From Heterotrichella gracilis (lineage: Eukaryota; Sar; Xanthophyceae; Tribonematales; Xanthonemataceae): a stretch of 64,000 nucleotides of DNA. The notes under the pieces are model-generated. The model searched no databases. It saw only the letters and a list, made by a program, of their open reading frames with translations, and was not told the origin of the DNA. The stretch is taken from positions 532,278 through 596,277 of the forward strand of contig JAULBX010025829.1 in the NCBI GenBank assembly GCA_032358255.1, read 5' to 3'. Made by a program: the position numbers and the translations under genes. Positions 1-8,776 of this stretch are shown piece after piece; positions within the stretch are counted from its first letter, which is position 1; the number at the start of each line of letters is the position of its first letter.

Positions 1-703
1 TTAAAACAACATTACGGCGATGCATGGTTGTATCCGGATGACGAATTGGGTTAAACAAGGAAGGGTTCTTTGCCATACCAATTAACATGGCAGCCTGTTC
101 AATCTTTAAACTATCTTGCGAACGGTTAAAGTAAATTTGCGAAGCTGATTTTACACCAACCGCTAAATTTAAAAAATCAAATTTATTAAGATAGAGTGCT
201 AAAATTTCATCTTTGGTATAATATTTTTCTAAACGTGTAGCAATGATCCACTCTTTCATTTTGCGAAAAACCATTTGGAATTTACTTAGCTTTTCGCGAG
301 GGAACATCATTTTCGCTAATTGCTGAGTAATTGTACTTCCCCCGCCCTTACTACCGCCTGTGACAGCGCCAGATAAAGCACGACCCAATGCTTTAATATC
401 AACACCATTATGCTCATAGAACCTAGCGTCTTCAGTAGCAATTAAAGCTTCAACAAGATCTTTATCTAATTGATTGAAATTTACATTTACACGATTTTCG
501 CTATAGTATTTACCTAAGATCTTCATATCACCGCTATAAACGATGGTAGCCAAATTATTCTTAGGATTTACAAGTTCTTCAACGTTAGGCAGGGCGCCAA
601 AAGTACCCATTCCTGTAAGCGTTACAACAACGAAAATTATTAAAACAGGACTTAAGAACAGGATCCAGAGCCACTTTACGTATTTACTTGATTTTTGAGC
701 CAT
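1..703 (-). CDS. Class A penicillin-binding protein (PBP1A-like), N-terminal part, cut by window edge
   Basis: The 5' end of a bifunctional peptidoglycan synthase; 234 codons lie in the window and the frame runs open through base 1, so the transpeptidase half lies outside. It starts at ATG (701-703) with a short cytoplasmic stretch and one membrane anchor (about residues 10-32). The glycosyltransferase 51 domain is clear: EDARFYEHNG (about 91-100, containing the catalytic Glu) and GGSTITQQLAK (about 121-131), followed by the conserved KMKEW and ALYLNKF segments. It would polymerise lipid II glycan strands at the outer face of the inner membrane. Upstream is a 134-base gap to the next gene's end. 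Family assignment is firm; the exact paralogue (1A versus 1C) cannot be settled from the fragment. Confidence 0.93.
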   Translation of the reverse strand, partial: MAQKSSKYVKWLWILFLSPVLIIFVVVTLTGMGTFGALPNVEELVNPKNNLATIVYSGDMKILGKYYSENRVNVNFNQLDKDLVEALIATEDARFYEHNGVDIKALGRALSGAVTGGSKGGGSTITQQLAKMMFPREKLSKFQMVFRKMKEWIIATRLEKYYTKDEILALYLNKFDFLNLAVGVKSASQIYFNRSQDSLKIEQAAMLIGMAKNPSLFNPIRHPDTTMHRRNVVL

Positions 704-837
704 TTTGAAAGGGTAAAAATAGCAAAAACCCTTAATCTAAAAAGTGAAATAAAGTAAAAATAGTAACAATATTATGCCATAAAAGCACATTATTTCTAAT
801 ATTCGCCTTCAAAGCTATTTACAAGTACTTTTTTGAT

Positions 838-2469
838 TTACTTACCAGGATTTGGAACTAAATTACTTTCTCTGACAAACAATTTAAGGGTATCCATTTT
901 ATAGGGGAAATACCGTTGAAATTCGTATGGTTTTAAAAGTACAAACCCATCTTCTTTCTTAAACTGAATTAGATAATCAAAGCTATTCAGATCATCGTAA
1001 TTGTACCACCAATTTTCTTTTCCATCATTCCAACAATTAACTTCGAAGCCACCATTAATTTTTTCAGCATTAGTATTGGCCTTTTCTTTAATATAGTTGT
1101 AGGCATCCCATCTTGTGCGATTCAACGTTAAATAATCTTTAGTGCCCAAAACGGAAACATAAAAAAAACAAAGCAAAGGAATTATTGCAACTTGAAAACT
1201 CAACTCGTAATGTCTATTTATATACGCTAGAAGAAATAAAGTTATTGTGATTAACGGTATATGATATCTATCAAAATAACTTTCGGTAATAAGTATTAGA
1301 AAAATATATGAAATTAAAAGACCCAATAAAAACAAAATATTTGCTTCGATCTTTAAAAAATTAAATCGCTTTTTAATCAATAAAATAAGATATAATAGTA
1401 TCGTTGTTAGTGTAAATGCCGGTAAGATCCATTTTAAAAGATCACAAATAGTTGCGAAACCCTCAGAGTAGGAATGCCTTTTTATTGGCGTTAAAGTTTC
1501 GCGAAATGTCTCAGCACCTAAAAACATATTTTCAAAAACATTATGATGCGGAAATTCTACATTTTGAAAGATCCAAAATGAGATAATTGCACTAACAAAA
1601 AAAACGCTAATTGCTATATACACTTTAATATCCTTAATGAGGCTTCTAAGAAAAATAAGTGCGACAGGAGATGTGTATAAAAATATATGAACAAGGATAG
1701 GTTTGTGCCTTATTTCAAAATTCCAAAAAAACAGATCCCAAAATTTTTTGTCGGTTATATGCACATCATTAGAGAACTTATAAGACGAGCCTGGGGGCAA
1801 AATTGTAGAAAGGTAATTTTCATAAAATTTAAAAATAAAATAAACTACACACACGCCTAACAAAGAGAACAAAATGGGCAAGCCTCTTTTTTCTTTTATA
1901 AACAGACAAGCTACTAAAAAACACAAAGGAACAACTATCCCAAATTGACGAATGAGAACCAATAAAATTGAAGTAATAAAGAATAAAATAAAACTCGATT
2001 TACTCTTTGTTTCAAAAAAATTATATGCAAAATAACAACACATAGCCAGTAAAGTATTAAAATTCACGTCAGTCATGTATGTATTAGTAAGATTAAAAAA
2101 GAGGGGGTTAAATAACAATACCAAACAGCTTAGAAATCCTAATACCTGATTATTGGTGATCTTAACAACCAGCTTGTTTAGGAAAAATAAACCTATAAGT
2201 GCGGAAATTAAAGTAGATATTCGCAACACGGTAAAAGAAAATCCGAAGATCTTTGTAAAAAGTGCCCCCCACATTAAATGCGTAAATAATGTCATCGCAC
2301 CAAAACTACCTATCGTATAGCTCTTATTTAGAGTATAAAATACTGCTTTACCATAAGACCAATCGTCGTTTAACGGAAAATTTCCAATAGGGTTTACAAT
2401 TATTTCACTAATAATAAATATTAAAAGTAAAAATAAAAAGTGTTTGTATTTGAGTACAAAAAGCTTCAC
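838..2469 (-). CDS. GT-C fold membrane glycosyltransferase (family 39-like)
   Basis: A 543-residue polytopic membrane protein. After a first hydrophobic helix (about 8-27) comes a periplasmic loop with an acidic pair, LNDDWSYGK (about 33-41), the type of Asp pair that GT-C enzymes of the PMT/ArnT group use for catalysis. About ten further hydrophobic segments follow, then a soluble C-terminal tail rich in aromatic residues. Such enzymes move a sugar from a polyprenyl-phosphate carrier to a protein or lipid acceptor; donor and acceptor cannot be read here. The start is GTG (2467-2469), 16 bases after the stop of the upstream adhesin gene on the same strand, so co-transcription is possible. A second unrelated-looking GT-C gene lies at 30498-32426. 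Confidence 0.72.
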   Translation of the reverse strand: MKLFVLKYKHFLFLLLIFIISEIIVNPIGNFPLNDDWSYGKAVFYTLNKSYTIGSFGAMTLFTHLMWGALFTKIFGFSFTVLRISTLISALIGLFFLNKLVVKITNNQVLGFLSCLVLLFNPLFFNLTNTYMTDVNFNTLLAMCCYFAYNFFETKSKSSFILFFITSILLVLIRQFGIVVPLCFLVACLFIKEKRGLPILFSLLGVCVVYFIFKFYENYLSTILPPGSSYKFSNDVHITDKKFWDLFFWNFEIRHKPILVHIFLYTSPVALIFLRSLIKDIKVYIAISVFFVSAIISFWIFQNVEFPHHNVFENMFLGAETFRETLTPIKRHSYSEGFATICDLLKWILPAFTLTTILLYLILLIKKRFNFLKIEANILFLLGLLISYIFLILITESYFDRYHIPLITITLFLLAYINRHYELSFQVAIIPLLCFFYVSVLGTKDYLTLNRTRWDAYNYIKEKANTNAEKINGGFEVNCWNDGKENWWYNYDDLNSFDYLIQFKKEDGFVLLKPYEFQRYFPYKMDTLKLFVRESNLVPNPGK

Positions 2470-2485
2470 AAATTAATTTTATACA

Positions 2486-5400
2486 TTATTCTTTTATAAG
2501 CCTAAAGGCTTGTTTTTGCAGGCTATTATTTATGCTTAAAAAATAAATACCTTTAGGTAATTGTTCTAATTTTAAGGTAGAATTTACTTCTTTAATTTCA
2601 GTTTTAAATACCAGTTCGCCAATTGAATTATAAATTCTCACTTCTGTATTTTCATAAACATTTTTTAATGACACAACAATTTCGCTTGAAAAAGGATTGG
2701 GATAAATGTTTACAAAAGCATTTATTTTCTCAAACCTATTAATTCCCGTGCATAAAGAAACGGATTGTGTAACAGTTGCAGAAGAAAAACAGCCATTGCT
2801 TCCTGCACCGGTTACAGTATATGTTGTATTTGTAGTTGGATTAACCGTTATGCTTGGAGTTGTGCCAGTTGTATTCCAACTATAACTTAATGCGCCATTT
2901 GCCGTTAATGTTGCAGTTTCACCAACGCAAATTATACTTGTATTTGAAGTCACGGTAACAGTAGGTGATGGAATTACTGTAATTGCAATAATAGCCGTGC
3001 CCGGACACCCTGTGGCAACTCCACCTGTTACAGTATATTGAGTGCTCGTTGGCGGCATAGCTACAACCGTTGGCCCTATACAAACAGTCATTACACTTGG
3101 GGTACAAGGACTCCAGTTATAAATACTTGCGCCAACCGCATTCATTGTAAAAGTTTGTCCAGCACAAATTGAAAAACTACTTTGCGTTACCTGAACATTT
3201 AAAGGAGGTCCTAAATTAATAGAAGTAGATGTTGTTATAGAACAACCTTTATTATCAATAACCGTAACGGTATAGTTACCTACTGGAAGTCCCGCAGCGA
3301 CACTTGTGGTTTGGGCAGACGGCATCCAGCTATATGAATAACCAGGAGTTCCTCCTGCAATAGTAACTGTGGCCGAACCATTCGAGCTTGGACATGCGGC
3401 GGTAGTATTTAGCGACTGAATGGCTAAAGCCGGTGGGTCTGTTAATGTATATACACTATTAGTAGTACAACCTTTAATATCAACTACGAATAAAGTGTAT
3501 GATCCAGCAGCCAAATTACTAACTGTTGAAGTAGCTGGTAATGCTGGTGACCAGATGATTGAATATGTTGGAGTGCCGCCAGAAATACTCATAGCAATTT
3601 GCCCGTTTGCATAACCAAAACAAGCATTATTTACAACTGTATTTGTAGTTACTAAAAGTGGTAATGGTTGTGTAATACTAACTGTTTTGGTACTGACGCA
3701 TCCATTCGCATCTGTTACCGAGCAAGTATAAACGCCACTTTGAACACCAGTTAAAACAGAGTTGGTTTGTGGACTTGGCGACCATAAATAATTATAATTA
3801 GGAGCGCCGCCCGAGGCCGTTATTTGTGCGGCACCATTGAATTGACCATTACAGGCAATATTGGTTACTGAAGTTATAGAAGTTATCAAAGCAGAGGCGG
3901 CCTGTGTAATATTTACAGTAGCAGACGATGTACAATTTGCCTGGTCGGTAACAGTAAGTGTATGCACACCAGCAGGCAAATTATTTACATTTTGTGTTGT
4001 TTGTGAAAGATATGACCATAAAAAAGTTAACGGTGCAATGCCACCACTGGCAGAAACTGTAGCTCCTCCGGTAGAAGAGCCAAAACAATTTACAGCCGTT
4101 GTATTTGTAACAGCAACTGTGGGGCCGGCGATATCATTTATAATTGCAATGGCAGACTGTGTGCAGTTATTAGCGTCTTTTACAGTTACAGTATATGCTC
4201 CTGCAATTACGTTACTCATTACAGCATTTGTATAGCTTGGTCCGGCACTCCATAAATAGGTGTAGCTAGGTACACCACCACTGACATTAACAGATGCGCT
4301 ACCATTAGATTGATTACAATTCGTTACGGTTGCGCTTGTAGATACTAATAATGCCGTTGGTTGAGTGATAGAGATTGTTTTTGTTATTGAGCATCCATTG
4401 GCATCTGTTACAGTAACGGTATGCGTTCCTGGATTTAAATTGGTTGCTAGAGATGATGTATTTAAACTAGGTGTCCATAATACATTATATGGACTGGTTC
4501 CACCTGTATATGTAATTACGCCCATACCATTTTGCAAACCATTACAACTTACATTTGTAGCTGTGGCATTTGCAGTTAAACCAGTCGGTTGTGTAATTGT
4601 AGCAATTGCAGTAGCAGTACAAAATTTAGAATCGGTTACAGTTACTGTATAATTTCCGGCTACTAAATTACTAGCGGTTGCTGTTAATTGACCACTACTC
4701 CAACTGTATGTATAAGCGGGAGTCCCACCACTTGGAGAAACTGTTGCAAAACCATTACTGCCGCCGCTACAGCTTACAGACCCAATAGCGGTAATGTTTA
4801 CCGACAGTAATGGAGGTTGAGTGATATTGATTATAGTAGTGGATGTACATGAATTTTGATCGCTTGCCAACATGGTATAAGTTCCTGCGCAAAGACCACC
4901 AACGGTTGCCGTTGTTACTGAGATCGGTGACCAGAAGTAAGAAACCGTTCCAATTGCATTTGTTAACGACGTTATTGCTGAGGCATTACATGCACCAAAG
5001 CAGCTAACATTAGTACCACTCACAGACGATAACATTTGCCCTGGATTAGCCAAGGCAACGGAACCCTGTACAATACAACCTTTACTATCAGTTGCCAACA
5101 CATAATAAATTCCTGGCGCCATTACACTTGGCGTTGAAGTAGTTCCTCCGGCACCTGGCGTCGGCGACCAGGTATATGTATATCCTGGCGTACCGCCTAA
5201 AACATTCGCTGTAGCTGTGCCATTGGCAGCATTAAAACATTTTGGGTTGGTGCCACTTACATTAATTGTAAGAGACGAGGGTTGCATAATCGATACACTG
5301 GCAGAAGCGACACAGCCGGCAGCATCTGTTAAAGTAACAGTATAAACTCCCGTTAATAAATTTGTTGCGGTTGGCGTATTTTGCCCGTTGCTCCAAATAT

Positions 5401-7408
5401 ATGTTGGAAAGCCCGGGCCGGATGAACCTCCACTTGTGGTTGTAGTGGCAATTCCATTATTACTCCCAAAACAACTCGGATTTGTAAATGAAGAAATTCC
5501 TACTATTGGCCCTGAAGCATTTGGTATTACAACTGTAGTTGTAACTAAACAATTATTAGCATCTTTAACATTCACAGTATATGTTCCCGCAGTTATATTT
5601 GACAAGGTTTGTCCTACAAATCCCGTGCTCCAAGTATATGAATAAGCAGGTACACCGCCGGAAGCTGTTGCCGATGCAGCGCCATTCGACTGACTGCACG
5701 CTGCGGTTATAGTGCTAGTTGAAATTACCATTGAACTAATACTGACACTTGAAGAGGGACTTGCGCCACAAGCGTTATTGGCAACAACAGAAATAATTCC
5801 ACCATTACTAACGGTTGGCACACTGACGTTTGTAGTACTTGGGTTTGTCCAACCACTTGGAAAAGACCAGGTATAAGAAGTTGCTAAAGGATCGTTGGTT
5901 ACACTATAGGTTTGTGAAGAACCGCTACAAACTGTAAAATTTCCGGCAATGGCAGAGGGTTGTGCCGGAGGCGAACCAATACAAGTATTATATTTCGCGA
6001 AGAAAACATCATCACTTCCCAGGCTTGTTAAGTTAGCTGTTGAAGCGCTGAAATCAAAATCGCCTGTACCGGCAAATGTACCGGCCACATATAAAGATGA
6101 GTTAACACATAATCCGTTTCCTATTGAAGCGATCGTTGGAGAAGAAAGTGATAAAAAACTTCCTGCAGAGTTATACGAAGCAATATACATACAACTTGAC
6201 GCAGAAGTTAATAAAGCAGAAGAGACGCTTGGATCAAAATCAATATTTGTACCTTGAACTTTCCCGGTGATATAAACATTGTTGGAAGCATCCAATCCTA
6301 ATCCAAAACAATAATCATTTGTTGTTCCACCTGTTCCGATTTTCCAGGTCAAATTTCCCGAGACATCATACTTTGCAACAAACAGATCTCCCTGCCCTGC
6401 ACTTGTTAAAGAATTTACTGTTGCAGTAGGGTCAAAATCGCAGGTAGACGAAAAAACACCTCCTAAATAAATATTACCTGATGCATCAGATTTTATCTGG
6501 TAACCAATGTCCACGCCAATACCACCAATTTGTTTTGCGAACGTGTATAGACCCGCTGATGTATACTTTGCGAGAAAAATATCCAGCTGTGTTAGGCTAC
6601 TTGTAGAAAGATTTGCCGTTGCAGCGCTTGGATCAAAATCGTTTGTTGTTGCGTAAGAACCGGTTAAATAAATGTTTCCGCTTGCGTCCACATTAATATC
6701 ATCACCTTCAGAATAACCGCCAGTAATTTGTTTTGCAAAAATATATGCACCAGTAGAAGAATATTTTCCAATATATGCATTGTAAGTTCCTGAAACATTT
6801 AAACTCGCTGAAGATGCCGAAGGATCCATATCTGCATTGCCACCAATAAAACCTGTTACATATACATTTGAAGACGCATCAATAGCGATGGAGGTAACCC
6901 TATCGTTAACTGTGCTGCCAATTCTGTCAACCCATGATAAATTTCCGTTTACATCATACTTTGCAAAAAAGCCATCTCCATCCGTTCCCCCTCCCAAAAA
7001 GGTGATATTATTTACTCCCGCATTTGGATCAAAATCTACCGTTCCTAAAAAGTTGCCGGCTAAATAAACACCACTTGCATCTGCAACCAAGTCGTAAGGT
7101 TTTTCAGTATTTGTACCTGCAATTTGTTTCACCCAAATAAATGCTCCGGCAGATGTATACTTTGCCAAAAAAATATCCTGGCTTCCTGAAAGACTAGTAA
7201 GGTTAGCTGTTGCAGCGCTAGGATCAAAATCTACCACACCTGTAAAAGCACCTGTAACATATACGTTACCTGAAGGATCTGATGCAATAGCCTGTCCGTA
7301 TTCCGAATTAGCAGATGATCCCGCCGAGTTTGCCCATTGGTATGTTAACTGTGCTTTTGAAAATAAAATGGAGAATATAAAAAATAAAAATAAAACTCTT
7401 CTTTTCAT
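2486..7408 (-). CDS. Giant T9SS-secreted adhesin with beta-propeller and SprB repeats
   Basis: A 1640-residue secreted protein. Signal peptide at about 1-19 (ends SKA/Q). Residues of about 20-475 hold seven repeats of about 60 residues with a DFDPSA signature and LAKY...G...W ends (SBBP-type), a number that fits one seven-bladed beta-propeller. A PKD/Ig-like unit follows, then eleven SprB-type repeats (each with Cys-x-x-x-x-NG, GG-P-Y-YxW, AGxYTVTVTDxxGC), then two Ig-like units with WN/YNWS cores. The C terminus is a T9SS type A sorting domain (IYPNPF, then GIYFLSI and RLIKE). SprB repeats are known from the mobile gliding adhesin of Flavobacterium; role in adhesion or gliding is inference. 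The gene is probably monocistronic or followed by the GT-C gene. Confidence 0.9.
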   Translation of the reverse strand: MKRRVLFLFFIFSILFSKAQLTYQWANSAGSSANSEYGQAIASDPSGNVYVTGAFTGVVDFDPSAATANLTSLSGSQDIFLAKYTSAGAFIWVKQIAGTNTEKPYDLVADASGVYLAGNFLGTVDFDPNAGVNNITFLGGGTDGDGFFAKYDVNGNLSWVDRIGSTVNDRVTSIAIDASSNVYVTGFIGGNADMDPSASSASLNVSGTYNAYIGKYSSTGAYIFAKQITGGYSEGDDINVDASGNIYLTGSYATTNDFDPSAATANLSTSSLTQLDIFLAKYTSAGLYTFAKQIGGIGVDIGYQIKSDASGNIYLGGVFSSTCDFDPTATVNSLTSAGQGDLFVAKYDVSGNLTWKIGTGGTTNDYCFGLGLDASNNVYITGKVQGTNIDFDPSVSSALLTSASSCMYIASYNSAGSFLSLSSPTIASIGNGLCVNSSLYVAGTFAGTGDFDFSASTANLTSLGSDDVFFAKYNTCIGSPPAQPSAIAGNFTVCSGSSQTYSVTNDPLATSYTWSFPSGWTNPSTTNVSVPTVSNGGIISVVANNACGASPSSSVSISSMVISTSTITAACSQSNGAASATASGGVPAYSYTWSTGFVGQTLSNITAGTYTVNVKDANNCLVTTTVVIPNASGPIVGISSFTNPSCFGSNNGIATTTTSGGSSGPGFPTYIWSNGQNTPTATNLLTGVYTVTLTDAAGCVASASVSIMQPSSLTINVSGTNPKCFNAANGTATANVLGGTPGYTYTWSPTPGAGGTTSTPSVMAPGIYYVLATDSKGCIVQGSVALANPGQMLSSVSGTNVSCFGACNASAITSLTNAIGTVSYFWSPISVTTATVGGLCAGTYTMLASDQNSCTSTTIINITQPPLLSVNITAIGSVSCSGGSNGFATVSPSGGTPAYTYSWSSGQLTATASNLVAGNYTVTVTDSKFCTATAIATITQPTGLTANATATNVSCNGLQNGMGVITYTGGTSPYNVLWTPSLNTSSLATNLNPGTHTVTVTDANGCSITKTISITQPTALLVSTSATVTNCNQSNGSASVNVSGGVPSYTYLWSAGPSYTNAVMSNVIAGAYTVTVKDANNCTQSAIAIINDIAGPTVAVTNTTAVNCFGSSTGGATVSASGGIAPLTFLWSYLSQTTQNVNNLPAGVHTLTVTDQANCTSSATVNITQAASALITSITSVTNIACNGQFNGAAQITASGGAPNYNYLWSPSPQTNSVLTGVQSGVYTCSVTDANGCVSTKTVSITQPLPLLVTTNTVVNNACFGYANGQIAMSISGGTPTYSIIWSPALPATSTVSNLAAGSYTLFVVDIKGCTTNSVYTLTDPPALAIQSLNTTAACPSSNGSATVTIAGGTPGYSYSWMPSAQTTSVAAGLPVGNYTVTVIDNKGCSITTSTSINLGPPLNVQVTQSSFSICAGQTFTMNAVGASIYNWSPCTPSVMTVCIGPTVVAMPPTSTQYTVTGGVATGCPGTAIIAITVIPSPTVTVTSNTSIICVGETATLTANGALSYSWNTTGTTPSITVNPTTNTTYTVTGAGSNGCFSSATVTQSVSLCTGINRFEKINAFVNIYPNPFSSEIVVSLKNVYENTEVRIYNSIGELVFKTEIKEVNSTLKLEQLPKGIYFLSINNSLQKQAFRLIKE
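3215..5730 (-). repeat. Eleven tandem SprB-type repeats within the adhesin gene
   Basis: In-frame coding repeats of roughly 75-85 codons. Each repeat carries one early Cys followed by NG, a GG-x-P-x-Y-x-Y-x-W core and a late AG-x-Y-T-V-x-V-x-D-x-x-x-C stretch. Protein similarity is clear, but nucleotide identity between units is modest, so this is an old array, not a recent expansion. Confidence 0.85.
5985..7310 (-). repeat. Seven tandem SBBP-type propeller repeats within the adhesin gene
   Basis: Seven in-frame repeats of about 60 codons, each with DASGNVYVTG-like, DFDPSA-like and LAKYTSAG-like segments. The last unit is shorter and ends at the first PKD-like domain. The count matches a closed seven-bladed propeller, though the fold is inferred. 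Confidence 0.75.
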
Positions 7409-7463
7409 GTTATTTAATTGAGTTGCTAAAATAGCAAATAAAACGATGCTTTATCGGAAGAAA

Positions 7464-8771
7464 CTACCTTAAAATAAGCAACCTGTTTGAGTCTAGTTTA
7501 ATGAAAATAAACAATAATATGGTGAAAGACCATAAGGAAGAGCCTCCATAACTGAAGAATGGCAAGGGAATTCCAATAACCGGCATTAAACCAATGGTCA
7601 TACCAATGTTTACAGCAAGGTGAAAAAACAGAACAGATGCAACGCCATAGCCATAGATACGACTAAAATCAGAACGCTGCCTTTCCGCTAAAAATATAAC
7701 ACGAAGTATCAAAAATAATTCTAAAAATATTACCACTGTACTTCCAACAAAACCCCACTCCTCGCCAACTGTACAAAAGATAAAATCCGTGTCCTGTTCA
7801 GGCACAAAATCATATTTGGTTTGCGTGCCTTGTAAATAACCTTTTCCCAAAAAACCACCACTACCAATGGCAATTTTTGCCTGGTTAACATTATATCCCT
7901 CTTTTTTAAGATCTACTGTTCCTCTGCCCAACAACACATCTATCCTGACTTTTTGATGATCTTCCAAATGATTATACACGTAATTGGTTGTGAGCACAAC
8001 GCCTGTGGCCGCAGTAAAAACCAGGGCAATAAGAATTAAATTTTTACGGCTTCTATTAATAAATAAAAATGAAGAAGCGCTAATTACTGCCAACGTTATT
8101 AGCAAGCCGCTAATGCTTGTCACCACCAATGCCATAACAAACAAAACGGCGGTCAGTATTCCAAAAATTAAAAATCCTACACTTAACCCTTCGCGATACA
8201 AAACAATAATAAAAGCAATAAACACAATAGCAAGGCCAGTCTCATTCTGAAGTTTAATAATTAAAATTAATGGTACAACAATAAACAATAACGCAAAAAC
8301 CGTATTCTTATAATTCTTGATCAGATCCTTTAAACGTAACCTGAATTGTTGATTGATAATAATATTCTGATTACTTAAAAATTTTGCGAGCGCGAGACCG
8401 GTGGCAAACTTCATAAATTCGGCAGGTTGTATACCGGCGTTACCAAATCTAAACCAGGAGTGGCTACCTTTAATTTCTTTTCCTAAAAATAAAACAAGAA
8501 TATTCATAGCAAGAAAAAATCCATAAAATCCATAAGAGAAAGCTGTGTAAAAATTGGCATCTATTAATAAAACACTAAACGCAATTACCGCCGCACCGCC
8601 AATCCAGATCAATTGCTTACCATATTTTTGCGTGGTATCAAAAATATTTTGATGTTCTTCGTCATATACAGCGGCGTAAATATTTAACCAACCCATAATA
8701 ACCAACAATACGTAAACAACTAATGTTACACGATCAACACCATAAAATATACTATTTTCGTTACGTGCCAA
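7464..8771 (-). CDS. rodA: Rod-shape-determining protein RodA (SEDS glycosyltransferase)
   Basis: A 435-residue SEDS-family membrane protein, which polymerises lipid II during side-wall growth together with PBP2. About ten hydrophobic segments are visible. Conserved SEDS features include GSHSWFRFGNAGIQPAE in the first half, the extracellular loop segment GSGGFLGKGYLQGTQTKYDFVPEQDTDFIF (quoted here only as its landmarks GKGYLQGTQ and PEQDTDF), and the C-terminal GIPLPFFSYGGSS. The start is TTG (8769-8771), five bases after the PBP2 stop; no in-frame ATG lies nearby, so TTG is the best choice. It is the last gene of the mreB-mreC-mreD-PBP2-rodA run. Confidence 0.96.
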   Translation of the reverse strand: MARNENSIFYGVDRVTLVVYVLLVIMGWLNIYAAVYDEEHQNIFDTTQKYGKQLIWIGGAAVIAFSVLLIDANFYTAFSYGFYGFFLAMNILVLFLGKEIKGSHSWFRFGNAGIQPAEFMKFATGLALAKFLSNQNIIINQQFRLRLKDLIKNYKNTVFALLFIVVPLILIIKLQNETGLAIVFIAFIIVLYREGLSVGFLIFGILTAVLFVMALVVTSISGLLITLAVISASSFLFINRSRKNLILIALVFTAATGVVLTTNYVYNHLEDHQKVRIDVLLGRGTVDLKKEGYNVNQAKIAIGSGGFLGKGYLQGTQTKYDFVPEQDTDFIFCTVGEEWGFVGSTVVIFLELFLILRVIFLAERQRSDFSRIYGYGVASVLFFHLAVNIGMTIGLMPVIGIPLPFFSYGGSSLWSFTILLFIFIKLDSNRLLILR

Positions 8772-8776
8772 TTTGA

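Noticed and set aside
3215-5730. Repetitive DNA resembling an array (CRISPR-like or satellite)
   Set aside because: Period and divergence follow codons of SprB protein repeats; there are no short identical direct repeats with unique spacers and no cas genes.
3420-6257. Several long open frames on the plus strand inside the adhesin gene
   Set aside because: They mirror the repeat structure of the minus-strand gene, have low-complexity Val/Pro/Thr-rich products and no family match.
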